From Prevotella sp. DNF00663 (GTDB lineage: Bacteria > Bacteroidota > Bacteroidia > Bacteroidales > Bacteroidaceae): DNA of 64,000 bases. Location of the stretch: positions 1 to 64,000 of the forward strand of contig NZ_KQ960659.1 in the NCBI RefSeq assembly GCF_001553265.1, in the 5' to 3' direction. The notes beneath the pieces are model-generated. The model saw nothing but the letters and a program-made list of their open reading frames with translations. It did not search any database and was not told where the DNA came from. The stretch's first letter is position 1. Every line of letters starts with the position of its first letter. The translations under genes were made by a program, and so were the position numbers. Positions 17,486 through 27,716 of this stretch are shown here, piece by piece.

Positions 17486-18649
17486 TTATCTAACCATACT
17501 TTCATCATATCCTCGTACTTTCTCAATCTCTGGCATCTCTTGAGCAGCATCAAAATCAGCTTTGTGCCGACTATAATAGTCCTCATCCGGTGTACAAGTA
17601 ACTATATAATAATCCACATTTCCTCTATCAACATCTTTCCCTAGACCAATGAGCGAACCATCCTCGCATAACATCATGGGCAAACCTTTTGATAAAAGGC
17701 GTACTTCGACCACTCTATTCATATTCCAATGCAAAGAACCCAATTTATCAAACCCACTTTGATCCGGCGCGAAAAACACTTTCTTGTATGTACAAACCAA
17801 ACACCACCAACGACTGCTGGCAGAAAGAATAACAGCCTTACCATAATGTTTGTCATCATAGACATATTCTACTTTATCAAAAACAAAAGGCAAAGAGGCA
17901 AATCGATTGAAATCTCTCCAATACTCTTCCTCGGTGATACGTTCATATAAGCAGTCTTGCCGAATCATGTTTTTTATCATCCCGGCAGCATCAGCATGTT
18001 GTACAATATAAGCATACGAAAATTCCGTTTTGAAAGCATGCTCTATGACGTTTCCTTTTTGGTATATATAAGTCTTGAAATCATAATCATTGAAACGCAA
18101 GAATGATTTTATTCCAAACAAATGATATTTGTTTATCAACTCACGAATAACCGTCAATGTGCCCCCTATCACTTCCTCGCCATCATTTATTGGCACCATA
18201 ACCGTGACAGAAAGAGAATGGGAATGTTGTAAACATAAAGCCTGTGCATCAAACTTGTAATGTATCTTTAGCTCATCCCATCCTTTTACAAGGCTGTCAT
18301 AAATTTCTTCAAAATCGTTTTTCCAATGCTTTCGCTTCAAAGGCTGCATGACAGAGAAAACCACCTGACTCCGTTTTATTCCTTTACCTATCAGTTCAAA
18401 CGAACAGTTTATAGAATCAATCGTATATTCTTTTCTTGTTTCGTTATGGCCTATCCGCTCACCGGCCAAGTTTTCTATCAACCTTACGAATTTAAATTTC
18501 GGTGCATACTCCATCCAGAGAATCAGTCCACCAACAAACAAAGCGACGATACCCGGACCTATACCACCAATAGATATAAAGTAAAAGCAGACACTCACCT
18601 TTAATATAAATGAGATGATATAGAACAGTCGGCGAAATACTGAAGACAT
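17486..18649 (-). CDS. Unrecognised membrane-anchored protein
   Basis: 387 residues. Two hydrophobic segments at about 5-25 and 28-45 form a membrane hairpin, and the remaining 340 residues are soluble with mixed charge. There is no motif I can name: no nucleotide-binding loop, metal cluster or signal peptidase site. The C-terminal part has conserved-looking aromatic stretches (SSRWWCLVCTYKKVFFAP). It stands alone between tRNA-Lys and the PUL regulator, with its own promoter, and looks more AT-rich than the flanking housekeeping genes, suggesting an accessory gene. Confidence 0.75.
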   Translation of the reverse strand: MSSVFRRLFYIISFILKVSVCFYFISIGGIGPGIVALFVGGLILWMEYAPKFKFVRLIENLAGERIGHNETRKEYTIDSINCSFELIGKGIKRSQVVFSVMQPLKRKHWKNDFEEIYDSLVKGWDELKIHYKFDAQALCLQHSHSLSVTVMVPINDGEEVIGGTLTVIRELINKYHLFGIKSFLRFNDYDFKTYIYQKGNVIEHAFKTEFSYAYIVQHADAAGMIKNMIRQDCLYERITEEEYWRDFNRFASLPFVFDKVEYVYDDKHYGKAVILSASSRWWCLVCTYKKVFFAPDQSGFDKLGSLHWNMNRVVEVRLLSKGLPMMLCEDGSLIGLGKDVDRGNVDYYIVTCTPDEDYYSRHKADFDAAQEMPEIEKVRGYDESMVR

Positions 18650-18690
18650 ATATGGTATTGCATTTATATTTATAATATCAGAAGTATATG

Positions 18691-18719
18691 CAAAGATAGC
18701 AAAAGAAAAATAATCAAAA
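18691..18719 (-). promoter_or_regulatory. Promoter of the 387-residue protein gene
   Basis: Minus-strand TATCTTTG (18691-18698). A TTTTG (18715-18719) lies 16 bp upstream, a little closer than usual. Confidence 0.5.
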
Positions 18720-18870
18720 TGATTCTATCATCACCTTTTTAGGAATGTACAGCTGAAAAGACCATGCGCAGTAAACCATGTATGGGAATATGGCCACATC
18801 ATATCTCTATACTACCACTCCATAACACAACAGTATAACCTTGTTACCCTGTCCTTTTTACTTATCGAAG

Positions 18871-18901
18871 TTGGAAGATTCATCTATTTTATCTACTTTT
18901 G
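18871..18901 (+). promoter_or_regulatory. Promoter of the hybrid two-component regulator
   Basis: TTG (18871-18873), 20 bp, TACTTTTG (18894-18901). Start expected near 18908, about 17 nt before ATG 18925. This places the promoter inside the longer open frame and fixes the start. Confidence 0.7.
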
Positions 18902-18924
18902 TAACCTTATATACAGTATATTAC

Positions 18925-21900
18925 ATGAAAAAACAGATACTCTTATTCACTCTATTTGTCGTTAGTCTCTCGTCTTGGATGCGAGCCTCCACCCCACTAT
19001 ATTTCTACCACATAGGGCTGACCGAAGGCTTATCGCAAAGCACCATATTTGATATTGCCCAAGACAAGAGAGGATTTCTATGGGTAGCCACAAGTGCAGG
19101 CCTCAATAGATACGACGGTTACGAGTTTAAAGTATTCCGCCATTCAGATAGCAATCAGTATAGTATTGGCGACGACGCCATCAAAAACCTATTCATAGAC
19201 AGCACAGACCAACTATGGATAGGAACCGCAACAGGTTTGGCGCACTACAATGTTGACAAGGGATACTTTGAAAACTACAAGGCTCCAAAAGGTGGAAGCA
19301 TACGCCATCTTTGCCAATATGCCAAGAGTAAACTCATCGTGAACAACAATGGTGGCGTGTATCTGTTTGATACACAAAGCCGAAAATTCATTCAGAAACT
19401 CCACCTGCCGTACACTTCGTGTATGTATCAAGCCGGCCACACAGTATATATTGCAACCGTATCTGGGCTGTATATGCTCAACACACAGACCCGGAAAGTA
19501 TGGAAATCGGATTTTGCCAAATGGCAGGGACGGCATATACAAGACATGTTTTTACACAAAAATCGGCTATGGATAGGAACTGAGGGGGAAGGTCTGTACT
19601 GTATTGACTTGCAAAACAAGCAAGAACGGCATTTTACAGCGAGCAATTCACCACTATGTTCCAACTATGTGCGCAGCCTGTCAGTAGATAGTGACGGACA
19701 GTTATGGATAGGAACGGTCAATGGTCTGAACATCGTTGACACCCAAGACAAATGGCAATACATAGGTAGCAACTCATTCGACGAAGGCAGTCTATCGCAA
19801 AACTCTGTCAGATGCATATTGCGCGACAATCAAAAAGGTATGTGGGTAGGTACCTATTTTGGTGGTCTGAACTACTACAACCCACAGAAGAACCGATTCA
19901 CCAAGATACGCCACAATCGCAGTATCGATGCCAACAACCACAATATAACCAGCTTTATAACACAAGATTCGCATCAAAGACTGTGGCTAGGGACCAATGG
20001 TGGTATCGCTATCTACGATTATCAGCAACACGCCTTCAACTATATCACAACACGAGACGGATTACGGTCGAACGACATCAAATCCATCTACATACATCCT
20101 ACCAACGGAAATATCTATGTAGGAGCCCAATTAGGAGGGTTGTGTATCGTCACCCCGATAACCAATAAGACTCAAGTCTACACTACACATACCGGAAATG
20201 CCGACGACAACAGTATCTATGCCATCACCAAAGGTACCAATGCCCATACCTTACTACTAGGTACACTCACCGGATTGAGACACTTCAACACCCTCACCCA
20301 TCAATTCTCAGAAGTGCGCACAGCCACAGGTGGCAAACTACCCCAACGCAAAATCAGGGTCATAGAACAAGACGGCATGAACCGTCTATGGACCGGAGCC
20401 GAAAATGGACTGATAGTCTACGATGCCAAGGAAGCCACACTACGAGAGAATAGTATCATAAACCAGAAGCATCTACTACGCCACGTAGCCATTAACAGTA
20501 TCACCCTCACCGACCGACAGGCGTGGGTGGGTACCCAACGGGGACTCTATTGTGTAAATATAGCTACGGGGGCTACCAAACAATACACCGTTGCCAGCGG
20601 TCTGCCTAGCAACATGGTTTACGGCGTTGTCGTCGATAAGCGCGGTAGTTTATGGATTAGTACCGACAACGGCCTATGTTGCTGGAACACCAAAACCCAT
20701 CAATTCAGAAACTTTACCAATGCCGACGGCATCTCCAGCAACCAGTTTCTGCCCAATGCCTACTATCAAAGCCCTACCGGAGACATCTATTTCGGCAGCG
20801 TAAATGGCATTACAAAATTTAATCCGCAGCACTTTGCGAACAATCATTATGCCCCACAGCCTATACTCACCGAGCTCAGACTGTTTAATACGGTCGTCAC
20901 TCCAAACGACAAGACCCACATATTACAGACGCAAATAGAACGCACCCATGCCATCACTTTATCCCCCGGACAATCCATGTTGGCCTTTAAATTTTCCGTA
21001 CCCAACTTCATTGCCGGTGCACACAACACATTTGCCTACAAACTGGAAGGCTACGAAAGTGAATGGCATCAAGGAAATAAGAGCCGTATAGCATCCTATT
21101 CCAACCTTCCTCACGGCACCTATCAATTATTAGTAAAGGTAGCCAACAACGACGGTCTATGGGGAAAGGCAAAGAATATGCTCGAAATCGAGGTCTTACC
21201 CCATTGGTATCATACGTGGTGGTTTAGGCTATTAAGCCTCATTGTGATAGCGCTGGCGTCTATCATGATATTCCGTTATCTGTTAGAAAGGAAAAAGATG
21301 GAAATGCAGTTGGCTCAGGAGCGAGCCGAAAAGAGGCGCATCAGCGAAGTCAACGAGATGAAACATAAATTCTTTATCGACATTTCTCACGAGCTTCGTA
21401 CGCCACTGACCTTGATAACATCGCCCTTACAAGAATTGCAAGAACGCACAACCGACCCATGGCAACAGCACCAATTACAACTGATACATACCAATACCAA
21501 TCGGTTGTTGCACTTGGTAAACCAGCTACTAGACTACCGAAAGGCCGAAACCGGTAATTTCCAATTGCAGGTAAAGCCTATATCGCCGGCCAATCTATTG
21601 ACAAGATTGTATGAAGTGTTCGGAAAGAAGGCTGCCAAACTAGGCATAGACTATCAAATAGATATAGAGAATTTGCCCAAAGAAACATATTGCGACCCCA
21701 ATTTTATCGACATTATAATAAACAATCTACTCTCTAATGCTTTCAAGCATACCACACGTGGACAAACAATTAGCTTAATAGGAAATGTCGAAGACAAATA
21801 TATGGTACTCTCTGTAGCAGATACCGGCGAAGGAATCGCACCCGAACATCAAACCAAAATATTCGAGCGATTCTACCAAACAGATAGAGACCATGCCGGA

Positions 21901-22866
21901 ACAGGTATCGGACTTTCGCTCGTGAAGCATCTCTGCACGCTGCACCATGGCGAGATTACGGTCGAAAGCAAACAAGGAGAAGGCAGTCGGTTCACCGTTT
22001 TATTGCCTTATAGGGCAGAAGACTACCAAGAGAATGAGAAAGTTATTACCACTACTCAAGCCCAAACGGCTGTTTCAGAAAATGCCGAAACCATCATGAT
22101 AGTGGAAGACAATGACGATATTAGAGAATATATCAGAAGCTCGCTAGCCCCACAATACCGTATCTTGACGGCTGAGAACGGACAAGAAGCTTTAAGTTTA
22201 TTGACAACCGAACAGCCCCAACTCATCGTCACCGACGTGATGATGCCTCTGATGGATGGCTTGGAATTCTGCAAACATGTAAAACAAACGATAGAGACTT
22301 GCCACATTCCGGTCATCATTTTATCGGCAAAAACCGAGCAAAGCGAGCAGTTAGAGGGTCTCAAACTAGGCGCCGACGACTATATGCCCAAACCCTTCTC
22401 CATGTCGATACTCAAGAGTAAGATTCACAATATACTACGTACACGCCATCTAGCTATTGAACATTACAAGGGCAAAGTAAACATACAGCCTCAAGAGATA
22501 GCCGTCAATCCGATAGACCAAGACTTCTTGAAGAGTGCGCTGGAGATAGTAGAAAAGCATCTCACCGACAGCGACTTCTCTACAGAGAGGTTTGCCCGTG
22601 AGATGCTTATGAGTAGATCGAATCTTCATCTCAAGATGAAGGCCTTAATAGGCGAATCTACCAATGAGTTCATCAAGCGCGTAAAATTCAAGAAAGCTTG
22701 CGAACTACTACGTAGTAGAAGGTACAGCATCAGTGAAATCGCCTATATGACAGGGTTCAATACTCCCTCCTATTTCACTGCAAGTTTTAAATCTCGCTTC
22801 AATTGTCTACCTTCCGAGTATGCCGACAGAGACGTCACTGCCACTTCGGATTCTGCTGATACTTAG
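18925..22866 (+). CDS. Hybrid two-component system regulator of the PUL
   Basis: 1313 residues from ATG 18925 (MKKQILLFTLFVVSLSSWMRAS signal). The periplasmic half (to about 690) is two beta-propellers built of repeats like LWIGTxxGL. A Y_Y_Y domain follows at about 700-750 (YKLEGYESEWHQG), then a membrane segment at 765-787. Next are a histidine kinase with FIDISHELRTPLTLI, an ATPase domain with the DTGEGI and GTGIGLSLVKHL boxes, a receiver with TDVMMPLMDG, and an AraC-type DNA-binding domain at the C-terminus. Such proteins sense a periplasmic oligosaccharide and activate the neighbouring PUL. The last 32 bp overlap the convergent susD-like gene. Confidence 0.95.
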   Translation: MKKQILLFTLFVVSLSSWMRASTPLYFYHIGLTEGLSQSTIFDIAQDKRGFLWVATSAGLNRYDGYEFKVFRHSDSNQYSIGDDAIKNLFIDSTDQLWIGTATGLAHYNVDKGYFENYKAPKGGSIRHLCQYAKSKLIVNNNGGVYLFDTQSRKFIQKLHLPYTSCMYQAGHTVYIATVSGLYMLNTQTRKVWKSDFAKWQGRHIQDMFLHKNRLWIGTEGEGLYCIDLQNKQERHFTASNSPLCSNYVRSLSVDSDGQLWIGTVNGLNIVDTQDKWQYIGSNSFDEGSLSQNSVRCILRDNQKGMWVGTYFGGLNYYNPQKNRFTKIRHNRSIDANNHNITSFITQDSHQRLWLGTNGGIAIYDYQQHAFNYITTRDGLRSNDIKSIYIHPTNGNIYVGAQLGGLCIVTPITNKTQVYTTHTGNADDNSIYAITKGTNAHTLLLGTLTGLRHFNTLTHQFSEVRTATGGKLPQRKIRVIEQDGMNRLWTGAENGLIVYDAKEATLRENSIINQKHLLRHVAINSITLTDRQAWVGTQRGLYCVNIATGATKQYTVASGLPSNMVYGVVVDKRGSLWISTDNGLCCWNTKTHQFRNFTNADGISSNQFLPNAYYQSPTGDIYFGSVNGITKFNPQHFANNHYAPQPILTELRLFNTVVTPNDKTHILQTQIERTHAITLSPGQSMLAFKFSVPNFIAGAHNTFAYKLEGYESEWHQGNKSRIASYSNLPHGTYQLLVKVANNDGLWGKAKNMLEIEVLPHWYHTWWFRLLSLIVIALASIMIFRYLLERKKMEMQLAQERAEKRRISEVNEMKHKFFIDISHELRTPLTLITSPLQELQERTTDPWQQHQLQLIHTNTNRLLHLVNQLLDYRKAETGNFQLQVKPISPANLLTRLYEVFGKKAAKLGIDYQIDIENLPKETYCDPNFIDIIINNLLSNAFKHTTRGQTISLIGNVEDKYMVLSVADTGEGIAPEHQTKIFERFYQTDRDHAGTGIGLSLVKHLCTLHHGEITVESKQGEGSRFTVLLPYRAEDYQENEKVITTTQAQTAVSENAETIMIVEDNDDIREYIRSSLAPQYRILTAENGQEALSLLTTEQPQLIVTDVMMPLMDGLEFCKHVKQTIETCHIPVIILSAKTEQSEQLEGLKLGADDYMPKPFSMSILKSKIHNILRTRHLAIEHYKGKVNIQPQEIAVNPIDQDFLKSALEIVEKHLTDSDFSTERFAREMLMSRSNLHLKMKALIGESTNEFIKRVKFKKACELLRSRRYSISEIAYMTGFNTPSYFTASFKSRFNCLPSEYADRDVTATSDSADT

Positions 22867-24514
22867 GCAATAAGTCTAAGTCGCGCTGTGGAATTGGTAG
22901 CAATTCGTGCTTGCCTTCTTGTGTAAACTCCGAACATATATAATAGGTGGCACCCTCACTGTACCAATTGACGAGGTTCTGCTCGGTCTTCTTGATACTC
23001 TGATAGTATATGCCCCAACGTACAAGATCCTGTCGGCGCTGTCCTTCGAAGGCTAGTTCGTAAGCTCGCTCATCGCGTACAGCCTGCTGGAACGAGGCAT
23101 AATCCAACCCCGACAAATCGCAGACACTACTTGGAGTGGCCACAGGCAATCCATAACCACGACGACGTACCATGTTGATAGCGGTGTAGGCCTCAGCCGT
23201 GGGACGCTTATGCCATTCATTCAAAGCCTCAGCATAGAGTAGCAACACGTCGGCATAGCGCAGCACATACCAATTGACATTCGACAGATTGGCATCTACC
23301 AGATAATTATTTTCTTCCACATACTTCTCGGTATCCCACTTACCCGGACAGATATTATTGGCATACGAGCGCTTCAATTCGTCTTTAGCATCTTCGGCAA
23401 AGCTCTCTTCAAAGGTACCTTGGTTAGACAAAGTCTGTTTGCCCTTAGCTGTATAACGATAGTCGGCAAACGAGATTGCCCACCTCTTATCATTGGCATG
23501 ATTCGGCCAAGAGCCTAAGAAAGTAGGTATGACACGCCAGTTAGCTGCATTACGAATACCTTTGATACCACTAGCCGATACACCGTTCCACTTCCCGATA
23601 CGCCCACTGGCATCTTCTGTCCCACGTCCTGTAATCGAAGGAGAATAGAACGACACCTCAATAAGGCTTTCGGCAGAATCCCACTTGCCATTACAGGTGT
23701 TCTTCCAAAGCTGTTCATAGTCGGTAAGCAGATGGTGTTTGCCCGACTCTATCAACACCTTAGCCGTCTTAGCAGCCTCTTCCCACTTGCTTTCATCGTG
23801 TACCGGATACCCCGCCCACGTAGCATACACCTTCGTCAACAATCCTAAAGCAGCTCCTTTAGACATACGGAAAGAGTTATCAGAGCGCAGTTGGTCGTCA
23901 GAAGCGTACGGTAAATTCTGCACAGCATACTTCAAATCGGCCTCGATAAATCGGTACACACTGTCGGGAGCAGTTTGTTCGAACGTCTTAGGACTTTCTT
24001 GCGAAGCACTGGTCTTCGTTGTCAGCGTGATATGTCCATACCAACGTAACAACTCAAAATAATATAAGGCACGCAGACATCGAGCTTCGGCCATATAAAC
24101 AGTGGCTAGTTTCTTATCTACATCATTATAAGTATCGACCTTACTTGACAGATTTTCCAAGAAGTCGTTGGCATTATAAATGGCCGAATACAGTTCTTTC
24201 CACGTAGCTCTCACCTCGTCTTGTGTGCTGGTATAGGCATTGGCAGGTACCAAACGAAAGCCGTTGGTACTGGAACCTTCGCATTTTGCCAAGTCGGTAG
24301 GCAGTGTAAAAAGCAACGACAGATGGTATCTATACAGTCCCTCATTGGTCATACTGCGATACACACCGAGCAAAACTTTCTCGGCATCCTTCGCACTATT
24401 CACGTATTTATCTTTTTCCACCTCAGTGAAGTTCTGCTCATTGAGCGAGCATGAGCCTAGTACTATCAAAGCTAAAAGCCCACTTGCAATATATCGAAAA
24501 ATGTTTTTCTTCAT
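22835..24514 (-). CDS. SusD-like surface glycan-binding lipoprotein
   Basis: 559 residues. Signal MKKNIFRYIASGLLALIVLGSC with lipobox, so outer-membrane lipidated. It contains the RagB/SusD pattern: N-terminal helical TPR-like segments (AEARCLRALYYFELLRWYG), and near the end NWYVLRYADVLLLYAEALNE and ERAYELAFEGQRRQDLVRWG, both family signatures. It pairs with the SusC-like transporter 17 bp upstream and acts as the lid over the import channel. It is the last gene of the minus-strand PUL operon, and its 3' end overlaps the regulator gene by 32 bp. Confidence 0.95.
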   Translation of the reverse strand: MKKNIFRYIASGLLALIVLGSCSLNEQNFTEVEKDKYVNSAKDAEKVLLGVYRSMTNEGLYRYHLSLLFTLPTDLAKCEGSSTNGFRLVPANAYTSTQDEVRATWKELYSAIYNANDFLENLSSKVDTYNDVDKKLATVYMAEARCLRALYYFELLRWYGHITLTTKTSASQESPKTFEQTAPDSVYRFIEADLKYAVQNLPYASDDQLRSDNSFRMSKGAALGLLTKVYATWAGYPVHDESKWEEAAKTAKVLIESGKHHLLTDYEQLWKNTCNGKWDSAESLIEVSFYSPSITGRGTEDASGRIGKWNGVSASGIKGIRNAANWRVIPTFLGSWPNHANDKRWAISFADYRYTAKGKQTLSNQGTFEESFAEDAKDELKRSYANNICPGKWDTEKYVEENNYLVDANLSNVNWYVLRYADVLLLYAEALNEWHKRPTAEAYTAINMVRRRGYGLPVATPSSVCDLSGLDYASFQQAVRDERAYELAFEGQRRQDLVRWGIYYQSIKKTEQNLVNWYSEGATYYICSEFTQEGKHELLPIPQRDLDLLPKYQQNPKWQ

Positions 24515-24531
24515 GACACTATGTTTATTTA

Positions 24532-27500
24532 TTAGAATTGTACTTCCAAACCGAATGTAAATACACGGCTCTTAGGATATGCTCCCCAATCAAATCCCGG
24601 CATCAACGGACTATTACGCATGTTCACTTCGGGGTCGTAACCACTATATTTGGTTAAGCAGAAGAGATTTTGAGCCGTACCATAAACACGCATTTTGCTC
24701 AAATGCCACTTGCGGATGAGCTGAGATGGGACGGTGTAACCGAGTGTAATATTCTTCAATCTTAGGTAAGAGCCATCTTCAACAAAGCGTGAATAGAGTT
24801 CGTTCTTCACATAGCCTTTGGCCGACGGAACCATGTTAGAAGCATGGGTAGGCGTCCATCGGTCGGCCGTTTCAGCCAATTGGTTGCTGCGTTCGTCCTG
24901 AGTTTGCGTATTAAACATACGAGTGGCATTATACACATCGTTACCACAACTGAATTGGAAGAGGATACTCAGATCGAAACCTGCATAGTTAAAGGTGTTG
25001 GTAATACCGCCATACCATGTGGGATAACCATTACCAATAACGGTACGGTCGGCAGTATCAATGACTCCATTGCCATCAATATCCTTATATTTCACCATGC
25101 CGGGAACCACTTGTCGACCGGCATGCTTGCTAATATCAGCCACACCGGGCTTCAAGGTCATCGTTCCCGATGGCGTAAGATTGAAGTCGGACATCTGATA
25201 AACGCCATCAAACTGATAGCCATAAATCTTACCAAGCGACTCACCTACCATCGCTACATAGTCGTAGCTGCTGAAATTGGAGTTGAAACGAGTAGCTGAA
25301 TACATCGACAGTGTACCGTCTTGCAACGACTTCAAGGTATTTTTAACGAAAGACACATTGATATCGGTCTGCCACATGAACTTCTTGCTACGAATATTGA
25401 CGGTATTCAAGTTCAATTCCAAGCCCTTGTTCTGAACCTTACCAATGTTCTGCCACTGCGATTCAAAGCCGGTTACATAAGCTAAATTCTGTGCTAAAAG
25501 CAGGTCTTTGGTATTTTTGACATAGAAATCGGCCGATAGATTCACTCTACTATCAAACAAGCCAAGGTCTATTCCGGCATTCAATGTCGACTGACCTTCC
25601 CACTTCAAGTTCATATTAGCCAACTGTTTCGGGGTAAGCACAGTTACCATCTTGTTGCCAACACCATACTTACTCTCTGTATAGAGGTCCATAGAGAGGT
25701 AATTAGAGATACGATCGTTGCCCACAGTACCCCAACCCAAACGCAGTTTCAAGTTAGAAATAGGCTTCACATTCTTCATAAACTTCTCCTCAGAAACACG
25801 CCATGCTGCTGAGAACGAGGGGAAATAGCCCCACTTATGGTTCTTGGCAAACACCGTAGAACCATCGGCACGGACAGTTGCTGTGAGCAAATAACGATTG
25901 TCGAAGTTGTAGTTAGCTCGCGCAAAGAAAGATAGTAGTTTCTTTTCATAGCGGTTAGTAGCCACCTGACTAGGCGTTGCTCCCAAACCAAGATTGTCGT
26001 TTCCTAGATTCTCAAAGGGGAAATCCTTGGCTTGTCCTAGAAGATACTCATTGCTACGGAAAGAAAATTCATGTCCCAACATCGCATCTAAATGATGTTT
26101 CTTGGCCAAGATGGTCTTATAGGTTAGGGTATTATTGGTAGACCAACGTAAGTCTTTCTGCATCTGAGTAGAACCATACGTGCCTCCACCACGATAAGCT
26201 TGGCTGGAATTCTCGCCATAAAACAAATCGGTACGCGTATTGGTGACATTGTAAGTAGCCGCACTTCTCAAAGTCAAACCTTTCATCAGTCGCACATTGA
26301 AAGCTAAATTGGCTCCCCACAATTCTGCCTGTACACGATTATTAACAGCCTCCGACTGTTTGATAGGGTTGATTTGGGAGTAACTATCGTTCTCTTGAAG
26401 CAACAAAGGGTCGAACACCGAGGTGAGCAATTCCTCATCGGTAACTTGCAAGCCACCCGTAGGACGAGCACGAAGCAGATTAGACAGCACGTTCAATGTA
26501 CCACCCGTGCCGGCCGTACCGATACCTTTTTTCACCGAATTGGAGTAATTGATGGTAGCATCCATGTTGATGCTCTTGTTGATATTCTGCTTCAAACGCA
26601 ACTTACCGGTATTCTTCTGAAAACTACTATTGGTGAAAATACCGTCTTCATCGAAATGAGAGAACAAGACAGAATACTGAGAATCCTTACTACCTCCGGA
26701 TATACTGAAGTCATGATTCTGCGACCAAGTAGACTTAAATGCTTCTTTCTGCCAGTCGATACCGGACACATGAAGATAATCATCCAACGACTGGTAGCGA
26801 TAAGGATTACCATCTGCGTCGTTTCCTTCCTTATAATAAGTGCCTGCATACTTCGTAGGGTTAATCTCCATCTGTAGTTTTGCAAACTCATAAGGATCTA
26901 ACAAGTCCAAATGTTTTGAGATTGAACGCAGACTAAACGAACCATTATAAGCAATGACCGGACGCCCTTGCTTTCCCGATTTCGTCTTTACCAGCACCAC
27001 ACCATTGGCTGCTCTGGCACCATAGATAGCCGATGCCGACGCATCTTTCAACACATCAATAGACTCTATGTCTGAGTTAGCAAGGTAATCAATATTGCTT
27101 ACCTCAAACCCATCGACGATAAACAGCGGTGAAGAATCACCATTCACGGTACCGACACCACGAATCTTTATATCAAAACCCGAACCGGGAGTACCATCAG
27201 CAGCCGTTACTTGCACGCCGGCCATCTGTCCTCCCAACGCCTCTACTACCGAACCGGTCTTGAAGTTTTGGATTTTTTGCTCGTTAACACTGGTTATGGA
27301 ACCTGTAATATCGCTGCGCTTCATATTACCATAGCCCACTACTACCACCTCGTTCAACGTCGCATTGTTGCTCTGCATCACGATACGATAGTCCTTTTCA
27401 GAGGTAAGACGCATCTCTACATTCTTATATCCGATATATGAAAACACAAAAACCTTGCTCTTCACTTTCGGTATCGTAAACTTACCATCAATATCCGTAA

Positions 27501-27654
27501 TGGTACCACCAGCTCCCGACTTAGCCCTTACGGTAACACCTATCAATGGTTCGCCGTCTTCATCGACCACTGTACCTTTCACGCCGGATTGGGCGAAAGC
27601 ACTTATTGCGCCTACCAAAAGCAACAATATCATCAAGACGCTCTTCTTTTTCAT
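24532..27654 (-). CDS. SusC-like TonB-dependent glycan transporter
   Basis: 1040 residues from ATG 27654 (MKKKSVLMILLLLVGAISAF signal); the frame extends 20 codons upstream, but those lack signal-peptide character. Domains are a carboxypeptidase-D-like beta domain (GVKGTVVDEDGEPLIGVTV) at 23-105, a TonB box and plug with NEVVVVGYG and DVLKDASASAIYGARAANGVV at 115-235, then the 22-strand barrel to the C-terminal VFTFGLEVQF. It imports oligosaccharides using TonB energy. No promoter motif is seen in the 62-bp gap upstream, so it depends on read-through from the surface binding-protein gene. Confidence 0.96.
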   Translation of the reverse strand: MKKKSVLMILLLLVGAISAFAQSGVKGTVVDEDGEPLIGVTVRAKSGAGGTITDIDGKFTIPKVKSKVFVFSYIGYKNVEMRLTSEKDYRIVMQSNNATLNEVVVVGYGNMKRSDITGSITSVNEQKIQNFKTGSVVEALGGQMAGVQVTAADGTPGSGFDIKIRGVGTVNGDSSPLFIVDGFEVSNIDYLANSDIESIDVLKDASASAIYGARAANGVVLVKTKSGKQGRPVIAYNGSFSLRSISKHLDLLDPYEFAKLQMEINPTKYAGTYYKEGNDADGNPYRYQSLDDYLHVSGIDWQKEAFKSTWSQNHDFSISGGSKDSQYSVLFSHFDEDGIFTNSSFQKNTGKLRLKQNINKSINMDATINYSNSVKKGIGTAGTGGTLNVLSNLLRARPTGGLQVTDEELLTSVFDPLLLQENDSYSQINPIKQSEAVNNRVQAELWGANLAFNVRLMKGLTLRSAATYNVTNTRTDLFYGENSSQAYRGGGTYGSTQMQKDLRWSTNNTLTYKTILAKKHHLDAMLGHEFSFRSNEYLLGQAKDFPFENLGNDNLGLGATPSQVATNRYEKKLLSFFARANYNFDNRYLLTATVRADGSTVFAKNHKWGYFPSFSAAWRVSEEKFMKNVKPISNLKLRLGWGTVGNDRISNYLSMDLYTESKYGVGNKMVTVLTPKQLANMNLKWEGQSTLNAGIDLGLFDSRVNLSADFYVKNTKDLLLAQNLAYVTGFESQWQNIGKVQNKGLELNLNTVNIRSKKFMWQTDINVSFVKNTLKSLQDGTLSMYSATRFNSNFSSYDYVAMVGESLGKIYGYQFDGVYQMSDFNLTPSGTMTLKPGVADISKHAGRQVVPGMVKYKDIDGNGVIDTADRTVIGNGYPTWYGGITNTFNYAGFDLSILFQFSCGNDVYNATRMFNTQTQDERSNQLAETADRWTPTHASNMVPSAKGYVKNELYSRFVEDGSYLRLKNITLGYTVPSQLIRKWHLSKMRVYGTAQNLFCLTKYSGYDPEVNMRNSPLMPGFDWGAYPKSRVFTFGLEVQF

Positions 27655-27716
27655 ATCTAGAATTATCTTTCTCATATTTCTTCTGCAATTATTTTCATTA
27701 GTATTCAGTGCCAATC

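Noticed and set aside
18841..18924. Longer regulator start at TTG 18841
   Set aside because: A well-formed promoter (18871-18901) lies inside this stretch, and a signal peptide begins at 18925.
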